Source: Diphasiastrum complanatum
Lineage: Eukaryota; Streptophyta; Lycopodiopsida; Lycopodiales; Lycopodiaceae
DNA length: 64,000 bases
NCBI GenBank assembly: GCA_029204225.1
Contig: CM055093.1
Span: forward strand, 35,042,525-35,106,524
Direction: 5' to 3'
The position numbers were made by a program, and so were the translations under genes. Positions 37,915 to 51,270 of this stretch are shown here, piece by piece. The stretch's first letter is position 1; each line of letters opens with the position of its first letter. A model generated the notes under the pieces. That model made no database searches, was not told the origin of the DNA, and saw nothing but the letters and a program-made list of their open reading frames with translations.

Positions 37915-38605
37915 ACCGAATCTATGGATCTACTCTTAGAACTGTTAATGATCTTTTAAACTGTAAGATTAGAATAATATAAGATCATCTGACAACTATT
38001 AAGCAAATAAGCATTATAAGAACATCGAGATCAATCCATGTGTTGACAGAGATCAAACAACCAAAACTGGTTTTTCAGTAGCTGACTCCTCATAGTTAGT
38101 GATCATAGAGAGAGAAAGTAATTATTTTGAAATATAGCAATTATCTGGATTTGTAAGTAGGATCACACACACAACACTATTGTTTTGTAATCTAATCGTT
38201 GTTACTACAACACTTATTTTTCCTATCAGTTGTATTCATGTTGAATGCTTGAATGCCTCTCACTCTTTCACCTGTTTTATCATAACCCATTAGTGAAGAA
38301 ATGTATGGTTGTCATAGATGCCTAAATGTTTCACATTTCTTTCTGTCAGTAACAGAGAAGAACACGACTGCCTCAGACATCTAATCATTTGCATTCTCTT
38401 TATGGTTGTCTATGACACCTATACTGACATTTAACCAAATTAGAACTGCTCTATCATTCCATTCTTTAAGTAATTTAGATCCTATTACATCAGATTATTG
38501 TATTTGTTGGGACGGCCTTCATTTCTGCTACGGCCTTAGGAACTTGTGTCCACTCCATCAGAGTGGTATCAAAGTATCATACCATATCACCATCAGAGTG
38601 GTATC
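37915..38605 (+). repeat. Decayed copia LTR followed by duplicated primer-site-like sequence
   Basis: Related in reverse complement to 45724-46330: shared TAAGATTAGAATAATATAAGA-type start, GTTGTTACTACAACA, ATTCATGTTGAATG and TTTAGATCCTATTACA. At its end CATCAGAGTGGTATC occurs twice (38556-38570 and 38591-38605). Copia B interrupts the second at GTATC, and AGAGCAC follows beyond the element, so the unbroken site read TGGTATCAGAGCAC. Confidence 0.65.
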
Positions 38606-39287
38606 TGTTAAAAATTCACAATTCTAGCTTGACTAGTTTTGGTCATATGACTTGTAAATAGTTAGATGGTCATGATGTGGCTTGTCACACGTGCCAAATA
38701 GCATAGGATTCCATTCATAAGGATGTTCTCAAGTAGACCTAAGTTTTAGAACCCTTGGAATGAGTCCAAAATATGCTTAGATACAAGAGAGAAAAAAATA
38801 GGAGCTATTTTTGGTAATTTTTGCATTGTTGAGGGATCTCCAAGATTCCAACCCTAACTTGGTAGGGATGAAAGATCCACCAAATTAGAATTAGGGATAG
38901 GTTTAGGGCTACTCATACCTGCCCAAAACCATGATGGATCATGTATATATAGGTGATGATATCTCACCAAAGTCAATCAAGCAATTTCATGATTTTTCTC
39001 TCATAATGGTGCAATTGCTCTCTATGTTCATAATTCTTTGAGTTCTTGTGATTACTAATGATTATAGGATTGAATGTAGGTCTGGTGTACAGTACTCAGA
39101 CTGTGGGAGGCCGTACTTTCACACGTGTGAAGCCTTCTTCAAGGATTTGGGCCATTTAGTGAGGTTCAAGCATAGATTTTTGATGGATTTTGATGGTTCA
39201 ACTTGTGCTAATCTTATGAGATCATAATATATTGTTTCCCTCATCATTTCAAGTGTTTTAGGATGCTTATTTGCTGTAATTTTTACA
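38606..39287 (+). repeat. Copia B 5' LTR
   Basis: 682 bp, reverse-complement match to the copia A LTRs and direct match to 43283-43964. Confidence 0.94.
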
Positions 39288-39300
39288 TGATATTAGAGCC
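39288..39300 (+). other. Copia B primer-binding site, mutated
   Basis: TGATATTAGAGCC directly after the 5' LTR. It differs at two positions from the TGGTATCAGAGCC of copia A, as expected for C-to-T/G-to-A decay at methylated or edited DNA. Confidence 0.85.
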
Positions 39301-40056
39301 TAAAGGCTGAAATGAGCTAAATCCTTGGTTTTCATTCAATTTGATCACAATTTTTTATCTAAATCTTGGTAGATTGGATCTTAGCATCTAGCATTGATTC
39401 TAGAACTCAAAGTGAGTCACATACATTGGAGATTGGTTTTGTGTGACTTCATTTGTAGGTGTTTACCAAGATAGCAAGTTTTGCTTGCTCCAAGCATTGA
39501 TTTCTAAGCGAGTTTTGGAGGTGATTTCATAGAGGAGGCTTTCTAGCATTCAAGGAGAGGGAAGATCAGAGTTTTGGGGACTCTTCAAGGCTATTCTAAG
39601 GTGTAGTGGACACCTCCTAAAGTGATTTAGGTTCAGTCCAACCATTGCTTGACTTATGCACCAAATTAGATCAATTTTTCATCAATTTTGATCATTTTTT
39701 GCTTGTGATTGGATAGTAGATTGTGTTGCATCCTCATTAAGTTCCATTTAGATCTTTTACAAGTGATTTTGAAAGTATATTAGGTTGTTGAAATTCACTC
39801 TTGATCAGATCATTTGGAAGCTTTAATGTTCTTTATAGAAAGAGGGGCAATTCTACTAGTATTGTCTACTTCAATCAAGCAAGTGCATTGTTTCTAGTAT
39901 TCTATGATTTGATTTTGTTAGAGATCATTCTTAGATCTTTATAGGAAGTCTATTACTGATCTTTTCAGGTCCCTAAAAAGTGGGATAAGGTAGATCTTCA
40001 ATCGAATCAATAGAAGTAACCTTCATTTGTGTCAAGTCCTTGATTAGGAGACTAGA

Positions 40057-40906
40057 TGGCATCTATAAATGCTTATCTTTTGGATACTAATGAAAGGCTC
40101 AACAAAACTAACTCTTCCATATGAAAAGTTAGAATGGAATCCATCATGATCATGCAAGATCTGATGGAAATTGTAAATGGTAAGGAGGGTGAACCTATTC
40201 ATCCTCAAGAAAAAGCCAAATACATCAAGAGGTGCAATGTTGCACTACATTGCATAAAAATGAATGTTGCAAATGAACTCTTAAGAGAGGTAGGAGATTG
40301 CACTTCAGCTCAAGATGCTTGGGAGACTTTGCAAAAGGTCTATGAATCCAAGAACCAAACTAGAATGTTAGCTTTGAAGAATCAAATCTATAGAAGCTAT
40401 CAAAAGAAAGGAGAGAGTGCACATACTTTTGTCCTAAGAGTAAAGGAATTGAACAAAGAGCTAGCCTTCATAGGTGATCCTATCAAGGATGAAGAGCTTG
40501 CTCAACTCATATTGAATGGACTAGGCGTTGAATTTGACAATTTGTTCAGGGATATGCAATTATGGGTAAGCTACCCATACTTGAAGAACTCCAAGGCACA
40601 CTCATGGCCGAGGAATCAAGAAGGAGCCAAATGCAAGAGAGGATGGATAGGCTTTCCATCCAAGGTGGAGATGGCCAAGCTCTCTTCACCAAAGGCAAAG
40701 GCAAGTCCAAAGGCAAAGGATCAACATTCAAGAAGTCTTCAAAGCTTGAGGATCAAGAAGGAACCTCAAAGGCATCTCCATCAACCACCAAAGTCAAGAA
40801 GGACAAATCAAAGGTGAAGTGCTACTATTGTAGCAAGATGGGGCAATATGCCTCGGAATGCTTCAAGAGGAAGCAAGATCAAAGCCAAGCCAACATGAGC
40901 AAATAG
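40057..40906 (+). pseudogene. Copia B gag, broken
   Basis: Same gag as copia A from MASINAYLLDTNERLNKTN. The W codon of the S-I-W-K-V stretch is TGA (about 40120), a frame change lies near 40537-40560, and a TAG at about 40903 follows the QANMSK residues. The knuckle CYYCSKMGQYASEC has Q in place of the metal-binding H, so zinc binding would fail. Confidence 0.92.
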
Positions 40907-40939
40907 GAGGAGGAGGAGAGTTCACATGAGGACTCTCTC

Positions 40940-41740
40940 ATGATGTCCATATTTTCTTCAACAAGCTTCAAAGGAGAAGATCTTTGGTGGAGGTGCTATT
41001 CACACATGACTAGCAAAAGGGAGTTTTTCTCTTCTCTCTTATCTTATGATGGACCTATGAAGTCTATCTATACAGCAAATGATGAAGCTTGTAATATTGA
41101 AGGAGCTGGTAGCATTCCCCTTTGCTTAGGATCTTCCAAAAAGATCAACATAGAAGGTGTTTTAAACATTCCTACAATAACAAAGAATCTACTAAGTGTT
41201 GGCCAAATGGTAGACAATGGTTTCAATGTTGACTTTGCTTCAAATGAATGTTTCATCAAGAAGAAGGGTAAGATAGTGGATAAGGGCACTAGACTTGGCA
41301 AACTTCATAAGTTGGATGCATTTGTGGATACTAATGTTGTCATGTTGGCCGAGAAGAGCAAGATATCTACCTTCACCAAGGAGGATCCATCTTCCACAAG
41401 AGGGATCATGCTTGGATATACTATCTCAAGCAAGGGCTACAAAGTCTATCTCCCATTCTTGAACAAATTTGTTGTTTCAACGGATGTTATATTTGATGAA
41501 TATCATATGCATATGCTTGAAGAAGGCTCAAGTGCTCCAACAATCAAGAAGAAGATGGTCGAGGAGCAAGATCTTGGTTTTGAGGAGGAGCTCATGGAGG
41601 AGCAAGCACCAAACCCACCTATCACACCAAGGAGATCTTCAAGGGAAAAAGTGGAACCATCAAGGCTCACATATCAAGGCAAAGGACAGCAAGTTGAGGG
41701 TATCTCATCCACTTCTTATGCTTTATCTAGTTTTGAATAA
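40940..41740 (+). pseudogene. Copia B protease to connection region with integrase deletion
   Basis: The protease site is lost: where copia A has DSGASSHM, this reads RCYSHM. After KSKISTFT the frame jumps to KEDPSSTRGIMLGY, so about 244 residues including the D,D,E integrase are missing. The deletion keeps the reading frame. A TAA ends the segment at 41738-41740. Confidence 0.9.
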
Positions 41741-41761
41741 CCATCTAATGTTGAAGATGCA

Positions 41762-43268
41762 TTGAACTCCAAAGAATGGTATAAAGCTATGTTGGATGAG
41801 TATGATGCCTTGATTGAGAATGAAACTTGGTTGCTTGTTGAGAGACCTCAAAGTAATGTAATAGGATGCAAGTGGGTCTTCAAGCTTAAGTTGAATGCAA
41901 ATGGGAGTGTTAACAAACATAAAGCAAGATTAGTTGCAAAAGGTTATGCTCAAGAGAGAGGGATAGACTATGAGGAAACTTTTGCACCCATGGCCAAGAT
42001 GGTTACAATAAGGCTAACCATTGCACTTGCATCACATTTTGGATGGATCCTATGTCAAATGGATGTCTCTAATGCTTTATTGAATGGTTTTTTGGAAGAG
42101 GATATCTATATGAAGCAGCCACAAGGGTTCATCAAGCATGGAATGGAGAACAAAGTATGCCATCTCCAAAGAAGCATCTATGGCTTGAAGCAAGCCTCGA
42201 GATCTTGGAATTCAAGACTACATTGCTATCTTATTTCACTTTCTTTTGTTCAAAGTGAATATGATCCCACTCTTTACATTAAGTTTGATGATTTTGGTAT
42301 TGTACTTTTACTCATTTATATAGATGACATCATCATTAGTGGAAATAGTGTTGATGGTACTGAAAAAATCAAGATAGATCTATCCTTAGAGTTCAAGATG
42401 GTAGATCTAGGGTGTCTTCACTTCATCTTAGGCATAGAGGTACTTAGAGGGTCTGATTTTATCTTTATAAGTCAAGTAAACTATGCTCAAAGTCTTTTGA
42501 AGAAGTTTAAGATGGAAGTATGCAAAAGTGTTGACACACCAATGGAGCAAGATGTAAAAGTGCCAAATGAAGATGATGAAAGATCCTTCATGGACATCAC
42601 TTTGTTTAGGCAGCTTATAGGCTCCTTAATGTGGATCACTATAACTAGACCAAATCTTAGCTTTAGTGTATGTAGGTTGAGCCAATCCATGCAAAAGCCA
42701 TTAAATATCCATTGGAAAAAAGGCTAAGAGTATTCTAAGATACATCTCGGGTACATTGGATTTTGGGATTCTATATAAAGGAGATGTGATTAACCTTCAT
42801 GCGTTTAGTGATTTAGATTTTGCAGGGGACAAGAGGGATAGGAAATCAACAAGTGCCTATTCAACTTTCATAGGCAAAGGTGTGGTTTCATGGCTTTCAA
42901 AAAAGCAAGAAACTATATCTCTATCTTCAACCAAGGCCGAGTACAAAGCTTTGACAACCACTACAAAGGAGGTACTTTGGATCAAGATATTATTGGTGAA
43001 GCTAAAGATCATGGATTCAGAGGAGGCACCAATCATCTACAATGACAATATATCAGCCCAACACCTTGCATCTAACCCAATCTTCCATGCAAGATCTAAG
43101 CACATTGAGATATGCCATCACTTTGTGAGAGAAATGGTGCAAGCCAAGGTGATTGCTTTGGAGCATGTTCCAAGCAATCTACTTACTAAAACACTTCAAA
43201 AGACACCTTTTATGAAGTTCAGATCATCACTTGGAGTGATTAGTAAAGCAATGATTGAACCAAGCTAG
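41762..43268 (+). pseudogene. Copia B reverse transcriptase and RNase H, broken
   Basis: RT core from NSKEWYKAMLDEYDAL to the YxDD box (here IYIDDIIIS, with I replacing V) is open for 321 residues to 42727. One extra A in an A-run near 42716-42721 then shifts the frame. RNase H continues at 42756 with DLDFAGDKRD (S to L change) and SSTKAEY, and loses five residues of the copia A C-terminus (VPSNECVADLL to VPSNLL). Confidence 0.9.
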
Positions 43269-43282
43269 ATAGTGAGGAGGAG

Positions 43283-43964
43283 TGTTAAAAATTCACAATT
43301 CTAGCTTGACTAGTTTTGGTCATATGACTTGTAAATAGTTAGATGGTCATGATGTGGCTTGTCACACGTGCCAAATAGCATAGGATTCCATTCATAAAGA
43401 TGTTCTCAAGTAGACCTAAGTGTTAGAACCTTTGGAATGAGTCCAAAATATGCTTAGATACAAGAGAGAAAAAATAGGAGCTATTTTTGGTTATTTTTGC
43501 ATTGTTGAGGGATCTCCAAGATCTCAACCCTAACTTGGTAGGGATGAAAGATCCACCAAAATTAGCATTAGGGATAGGTTTAGGGCTGCTCATACCTGCC
43601 CAAAACCGTGATGGATCGTGTATATATAGGTGATGATATCTCACCAAAATCAATCGAGCAATTTCATGATTTTTCTCTCATAATGGTGCAATTGCTCTCT
43701 ATGTTCATAATTGTTTGAGTCCTTGTGATTACTAATGATTATAGGATTGAATGCAGGTCTGGTGTACAGTACTCAAACTGTGGGAGGCCGTACTTTCACA
43801 CGTGTGAAGCCTTCTTCAAGGATTTGGGTCATTTATTGAGGTTCAAGCATAGATTTTTGATGGATTTTGATGGTTCAACTTGTGCTAATCTTATGAGATC
43901 ATAATCTATTGTTTCCCTCATCATTTCAAGTGTTTTAGGATCCTTATTTGCTGTAATTTTTACA
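43283..43964 (+). repeat. Copia B 3' LTR
   Basis: 682 bp. It is preceded by the purine tract GTGAGGAGGAG (43272-43282) and followed by TSD copy GTATC. Confidence 0.94.
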
Positions 43965-43969
43965 GTATC

Positions 43970-44880
43970 AGAGCACATGGTTTTGGATCTATTAGAGTTT
44001 TAGGATCAAAGAACCTAATCCCAAATTGGTCGCTATAAAGCACAGTATGGAGGGAGAGTAGGTCTACAAGACACCTTACATGTCACCCTGCCACCTAGGC
44101 TTCACATGTGCAAGCTCTAACTATCCAAAAACAAGTAGGAGGGTGCACTTTTTAAGGTGGTATCATCAAAAATCCATCTCCAACCCAATAAGCATCCAAT
44201 CAGAGGCTACAAGCACTCTTATAAGGTTCATTATAGAGGCACGGAGGCTTCTATCAGGTCCAGCAAGCAATCATAGCTCAGATCATGCAAAAATTGCATT
44301 TTTGGACTCCTTCAACAAGCAAAACTTCAACATAATGGTGCCTAGGCCTCACACTACCAAAGTGGATGAATTATGGCTTGAATCAGAGGCAATCCATATA
44401 TCTTTCAGCTTTTAATAAGATCCAATAATTTCAGACCACCATTTGAGATTTATTCATACTAAAAAATCCTCAAAAGTACACTATTTTTTGACTGTTTGAG
44501 ACCCTTAATGGTGTCCAATCCTAACCGAAATTCATGAAAGCCTTAGGACAACATCATTACACCTTTGAAAATGTGCATGCAAAGTATTGTCCATGAATTT
44601 TATGAAATTAGTCCAAAAACCATAAAAAAAAACCATGTTTTTTCACCAATTTTGACCAAAATTCGTGGATCAAATCCACAATTAAGTGCAATCAGACCTA
44701 AATCCCTATAAATAAATTACATGAAAGCACTAAAATATAGAATTTCAGTTAATTATGGTTTGTATAGCCCATTTAGTTAGAATTAAAGTAGAATCACTGT
44801 GTTACTATATTGTGGGTCCTATTAGTTGATAAGGATCAGTTGGCCTCACCGTGAGGCATGTCGACAGGACATGCGTCCTG
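43970..44880. other. Leader/interior of the older copia element hit by copia B
   Basis: Follows AGAGCACATGG, the right half of the primer site interrupted by copia B, so it should be the internal leader of that older plus-strand element. No domain is readable. 44420-44760 is AT-rich spacer. Confidence 0.4.
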
Positions 44881-45453
44881 CCAACGGCAACCTGGGTCAT
44901 GCATGGGTTGCCTGAGTGAACAACTATATGTATAGTGTAATTTCATTTTGAGAAATACAGTTGCTATGTGCGCTTGCTGTGGAGAGTGTTTTCTGTCTGT
45001 GTTACTGTGTATTATGATCTGTGTTCCTGTTCGAAGCAAATTCTAAGTTGGTATCAGAGCCGTACAGGGAGTGTACACAGTACAGCATCGCCGTTGAAGA
45101 GAGCTTTGGGAGAACTGTCTTCTGAGAGTTTGGGGTTTACGGCAGGTTGAAGACGGAAGGATAAGCATTGGTGCAGAGAGTTTAGCACACAAAAGCTTGG
45201 TGAGCTTGAGACTGTGTGAGAATTCAGAGACAAGGGTTGTCGGCTGAATCATAATCTCAGCAAACGGAATTTTAAAATTTTGACCCGCCAACGGCAACCT
45301 GGGTCATGCATGGATTGCCTGAGTGAACAACTATATGTACGGTGTAGTTTCATTTTGAGAAATACAGTTGCTATGTGAGCTTGTTGTGGAGAGTGTTTTT
45401 TGTCTATGTTATTGTGTAGCATGATCTGTGTTCCTGTTCGAAGCAAATTCTAA
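44872..45453 (+). mobile_element. TRIM-like structure with ~170-bp terminal repeats
   Basis: Two direct repeats, 44879-45049 and 45289-45454, share CCAACGGCAACCTGGGTCAT, TGCCTGAGTGAACAACTATA and GTTCGAAGCAAATTCTAAGT. The first is followed by TGGTATCAGAGCC (45050-45062), so it acts as a 5' LTR. The interior is about 230 bp with no coding capacity. The second repeat starts CGCC where the first has TGCC. No clear TSD or CA end was found, so boundaries are approximate. The size and plan fit a terminal-repeat retrotransposon in miniature. Confidence 0.6.
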
Positions 45454-45708
45454 GTCATTTCTAGTCCAAAAACCCCAATTTTTGGCTAAAAATCACTACC
45501 TAACTTTTGACTTTTCAACTGACATGCAATTGTTAGATCCAATAATGATTGTGAAATAGCAATTACAATTAGGAAAACTTACTAGATCAGTAGCTTTGAT
45601 AAATTCTATGCAGCCAATGTTCGCCCATTTGGCCCTATGAGCTGCAACAAGTGAGCCTTGATCCTGGTGAGCGATCTTGTGAAGACCCTATTGGGAAACT
45701 ATTGATCA

Positions 45709-45720
45709 GCTCTGATACCA
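45709..45720 (-). other. Copia primer-binding site, minus strand
   Basis: TGGTATCAGAGC read on the minus strand, three bases from the LTR-like end at 45724. It marks the adjacent LTR as a 5' LTR whose body once ran toward lower coordinates. Confidence 0.75.
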
Positions 45721-45723
45721 ATA

Positions 45724-46330
45724 TGTTAGTGGGTATGGAATGAGGATGATCAGGCCGATGCAGTATAGGAGGCTGTCCTTCCAACAAATAAAAACAATGA
45801 CGATAAATTGTAATAGGATCTAGATTTGCTAGAGAAGTGAAACATAGAGTTGTTCTGATATGTGTTGATAATGAATATCAGTGTAGGTGTCGTGGACAAT
45901 CATAGAGAATTGCGAATAGATTAGGCGTCTATGACAATCATGTGATTCTTCATTACTGATATTTGTGAAAATGGAGAGAGAAGAGTGAGAGGTATTTAAA
46001 CATTCAACATGAATGCAATATGATAGAAGAATAGCGAATTCGTATAATGAATGTTGTAGTAACAACAATCAGATCCCAAGACAGTTGCGTTGCGCGTGAT
46101 CTTACTTATAGAAACAAATAATTGTTATAATTCAAGAATACTTTTACTCTCTCTATAATCTCTAACTTTGAGGAATCTACCGACTGATTGATATTGTTCT
46201 TCTAAAGTGATCTACTATATGTATATATCTCTAATCGCTCATTTTTCTTATATAGTTGTTTGATAATCTTATATTATTCTAATTTTACATTTACAAGATT
46301 ATTAATAGTTCTGTAGTTGATCAATAGACC
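45724..46330 (-). repeat. Decayed copia 5' LTR
   Basis: On the minus strand it ends CCCACTAACA before the primer site. It shares blocks with 37915-38575 in inverted orientation (GTTGTAGTAACAAC, CATTCAACATGAAT, TAATAGGATCTAGAT). The two are diverged members of one LTR family. Confidence 0.65.
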
Positions 46331-46399
46331 GTTTATTCAATGGAGCATGAAGACGTAGATAGGTACTGTAAGTTCAGATTTGTAGTATTTTGCATTCCT

Positions 46400-47250
46400 C
46401 ATATTCTTTGGAAAAACCTTGGGTACTTGATTGATTCTTTCAAACCATGCCCTAGGAGCTTGCTTGTGCCCATATAGAGCCTTCTGCAATTTACATACCA
46501 TGTGCTCTTACATTTGAAGGACATAACCTTTTGGTTGATAAATATAAATATCTTCTTGAATGTATCCATAAAGGAATGTTGTCTGGACGTCCATCTGATG
46601 AATGTCCATATCCTTTGCCATAGCTATAGCCAACAAGGTTCAAATAGATTGATGCTTTACCATTGGACTGAAAGCCTTCAGTGTAGTCTATTCCATATAC
46701 TTGCTCGTATCCTTTAACCACCAATCGGGCTTTCCATTTGTATATTGATCCATTTGGCTTGAGCTTCAGTTTGAAGATCCATTTAGTGTCAATCAGTTTT
46801 ATACCTGTAGGAGGATCAACAAAACTCCAGGTCTTGTTTTTCATCAACGAGCTATACTCAACGTCCATATCAGCCTTTAATTTGTCTATGCCTGACATTG
46901 ACAATGCTTCTGCAACAGAGGCAGGTTCATCATGATTGATAAGCGCTTGAGGGATGAATCGATCAGGTTACTGTCATTGTCGAGTAGATCTTCAAGTTGT
47001 AGGTTCTTGAGTGAATGACTCTCCTGGGTGAATGACAAGGATGTCTTCAGGTTGTGGTTGAACAATCATATGTCCAAGCCAATCGCTGGTGAATGGAGTT
47101 ATTGGAACAAACTCCTGCATTTGTTGCTTTTGCGCAAAATCATAGAACTTGTCTTCAAGGAAGACAATATCACGGCTAACTGATATCTGACCAGTTTCAA
47201 TATCATAGATGCGATATGCTTTATGTGATATTGATTAACCAATGAAAATA
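46400..47250 (-). pseudogene. Ty1/copia connection and RT fragment
   Basis: Minus strand from 47250 down: HKAYRIYDIETGQISVSRD and VFLEDKFYDF (the region between integrase and RT), then after stops MSGIDKLKADMDVEYSSLMK, KTWSFVDPP, DTKWIFKLKLKPNGSIYKWK, ARLVVKGYEQVYGIDYTE. Remains of KALYGHKQAPRAW follow near 46450. It matches the N-terminal half of copia RT, but the catalytic YxDD part is gone. Sequence is unlike copia A and B. Confidence 0.85.
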
Positions 47251-48640
47251 ATTATTGTTGTAATTTTTGCATAGGTGGAGCGTAGAAAGAGAAAAATCTC
47301 GTAAATTACATTGTACAACTATATAGCAATCTTGGTGATGTCATAGTTGATCTCATTGTTGGAATTGACACTTTGTTGCATGAGGCCAGTAGCCTTAGGA
47401 GGTCTATCGTTGGATTGGAAAATCAGACTAATTTTTACAAATGGCTGGTGAATTACTAAGGTGAGTCGAAGGTAAGTGCTACAACTTGATTTCTAGAGTG
47501 AATTATTGAGGTGAGCCAAAGGTAAGTGCTACAACTTGATTTTTGTTATGGTCATTTGCCAATGTTTAAAATTTTGCATATTCAAATTGATAATCCATTG
47601 TCATGATGTGTCACAAGTGTGAATGTTACTTGAACCATAGGAGAATGATGTTGTGAAGACGTTGATTTCCTTACAAACAACAACATAGAATAAGTTTAGG
47701 CATTCATTATTATGCACAAAGACATTAAAGCTCTAAGTATATAGCATCATAAAATATGTCTAATCATTAAGTTTTATGCAATGAATATATTAAGTCTTTT
47801 ATAATTTTTGTAACTTTAATCCATGTACAAAAAGTAAAAAACACTTGCAATTGTTCACATATAAGTTTGAGATTCTATACTTTTAAATGTTTTGAAGATT
47901 ATGCAATACACGATGTGAAGCATAGATGTGATTCTTGACAAAAACTCATTGAATTAGTGCACCCTCTTACTGGTTTTTCATCCAAAAGATTGTATTTCTA
48001 GGAATTGGTTCTAGAATAAGTTCTATATCAGGTACCGAGCAACCAGTTGAATCACTGGTAGATAGATCTAGAAATAAAGAATTTCTTGGAGGGAGAGCTG
48101 ATGGTATATAATTGCCCAAGGAAACTTCTTGTGTGAGAATGATCTATACACTGATGGTTAGCATTTACTTCCAAGGTAGGGTTAATAGTGGAAACCATTC
48201 ATCATCATTTTGGGTAGTATTCCATAAAATTCTAAGGTATTGATCTAGATCCCAAGTGGTATCTCATTGTTTACAAGATTTAAAAACCCCTATAAATAAA
48301 TTTTCATTTGATTGAATCTATTAAATTTTCTTAGAATTTCTTGAATACAAGACATTGGATTGATTTAAATGACTCATTCCAATGTCAAATTATTCTTCCG
48401 AAGGACTCTTATCATCATGTGAATTACTACTTGTATAAATAGGACTTGGAATTCAAACGAATTGTAAGGACATTGATTTTCGATTTTTTGAATCCAATTT
48501 CATCTGTTTTGGAAATAAATTGTAGATGGATGGTGATTTTTGTCACTTGGGTTAAGAATATTTAAAGAAAAGTACTGGTTGTATTAGAGAAAATCCCTTG
48601 TGGAAAACACCTATTATCGACTTTTCATAATTTTAATATT
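47251..48640. other. AT-rich spacer beside the gypsy element
   Basis: No coding frame recognised. It could contain the 3' LTR of the minus-strand gypsy element at 48.6-54.2 kb, but no second copy is in the window to prove it. A short direct repeat GGTGAGTCGAAGGTAAGTGC / GGTGAGCCAAAGGTAAGTGC lies at 47460-47530. Confidence 0.4.
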
Positions 48641-48685
48641 TTCATACATCATCTCTCCAAACAACTTTTATTGAAATTAAGTAAT

Positions 48686-49959
<1,274 letters not shown>

Positions 49960-49960
<1 letters not shown>

Positions 49961-51270
49961 GTCTTGTTTACCAAATAAAGCACGACTGGTGATCCATATA
50001 AAATGCAAAGTGCGTTTCCATAAGATAATGTCGAAACTTCCATACAGAAAAAATCATGGCCAACGCTTCATGTTTTGTTGTCGAATAGTTTTTTTCTGAA
50101 TCTGTAAGTTGTCTACTTGCAAATCGTATGGGATAGTCTTTCTTGTATTTGCTTGGCTGTGTCAACACTGATCCAATAGCATATTTTGAGGCATCAGTGT
50201 GAATAAAAAAATTCAATTGTCCAATCTGGAGCATGTAGTATCGGTGCTAAAGCTAATGGTTTTTTTTAATTTTTCAAAGGCTTCTAATGCCTCAACTGTC
50301 AAATAGAAACAATGGTCAGTTTGTATATAGGTCTTGCAAGAACAGCAAAGAATATAGTGAAAATTCGATAATAATTTGCATGACCCATAAAAACATAAAC
50401 TCCGTGAATTGTTCCTGGCGGTGGTAATTCCACAATGACTTTGATTCCGTAGCAATGCCATGTCTTGATACCACATGCCTGAGAACAACTTCGTGAGAAA
50501 CCCATATCTGATGCTTTTCTGGATTTAAAGAGATTTGATACATGTGACAACGTTCAAATACTTTTTCCAAGTGATCCAAGTGGTCTGTATCTATGCTATG
50601 GACTCCAAGGTCATCCAAATAAATTTCAAGGAAATTCTATAAATAATTTTTGAAAGCGAATTGCATCACTCTTTGAAATGAACTAGGTGCATTGCCAGTA
50701 CTTTATAAGCATAAGTACCCCATTCTGTCGCAAAAGCTGTTTTATGATGATCTACAAGTCAATCTTGACATGGTTGTATCCACTAAATCCATCCGGAAAA
50801 TAGTAAGCTTCTCTGCTCCATCAAGGCGGTCCAAAATGCTTTCAGTACAAAGTAATATAAAGTGATCCTTTCGCGTCACTTTGTTCAAAGCTTTGAGATT
50901 CACACACATTCTCAATTTTTCATTCTTCTTAGGAACAGTGACAATTGGTGAAACCCATTCCGTGTGCTCGATCTCATAAAATGAAATCGGTTTTAAGCAG
51001 TCTCTGTAACTCTTTCTTTATCAAATCCGTTACATTAGGATTACAGCGATAGAATCTTGTGACCTTTGGAACTACATCAGACATTAAGGGTATGGTATGC
51101 TCAATAAGTGACGTCGGAATCCCTTTGAGATCTTTATAAGTCCAGGTGAAGCAATCTTGATACTTAATAAGCAATTTCTGTAGCTCTTGAAAGTGTTTAG
51201 AAGTAAGTTGTGCTCCCACTTGTACAATCTTTTCTGATTCTCTTGGTTTAGCAAGATTTATAGGCTGCAT
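49960..51270 (-). pseudogene. Ty3/gypsy reverse transcriptase and RNase H, decayed
   Basis: Order on the minus strand: INLAKPRESEKIVQVGAQL, KYQDCFTWTYKDLKGIP and EHTIPLMSDVVPK (the typical segment before gypsy RT), KKELQRLLKTDFI, then WVSPIVTVPKKNEKLRMCV, NAPSSFQRVMQFAF, the active-site box YLDDLGVHS, LNPEKHQIW, and RNase H FFIHTDASKYAIGSVL, TDSEKNYSTTKHEALA. RT-RNase H-integrase order defines Ty3/gypsy. Several stops and at least three frame changes show it is dead. Confidence 0.88.

Larger units (their letters stand above)
38606..43964 (+). mobile_element. Copia B: integrase-deleted relative of copia A
   Basis: A 5359-bp element of the copia A family on the opposite strand. LTRs 38606-39287 and 43283-43964 are 682 bp each, with the same TGTTAAAAATTC...ATTTTTACA ends. 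The TSD is perfect GTATC (38601-38605, 43965-43969). Against copia A it lacks about 0.73 kb, joining TCTACCTTCAC directly to the AAGGAGGATCC region, which removes the gag-pre-integrase and integrase domains. It also lost the protease catalytic motif and has several stops and shifts. The primer site is altered to TGATATTAGAGCC. Its LTRs differ from each other more than those of copia A, so it is older. Confidence 0.93.
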
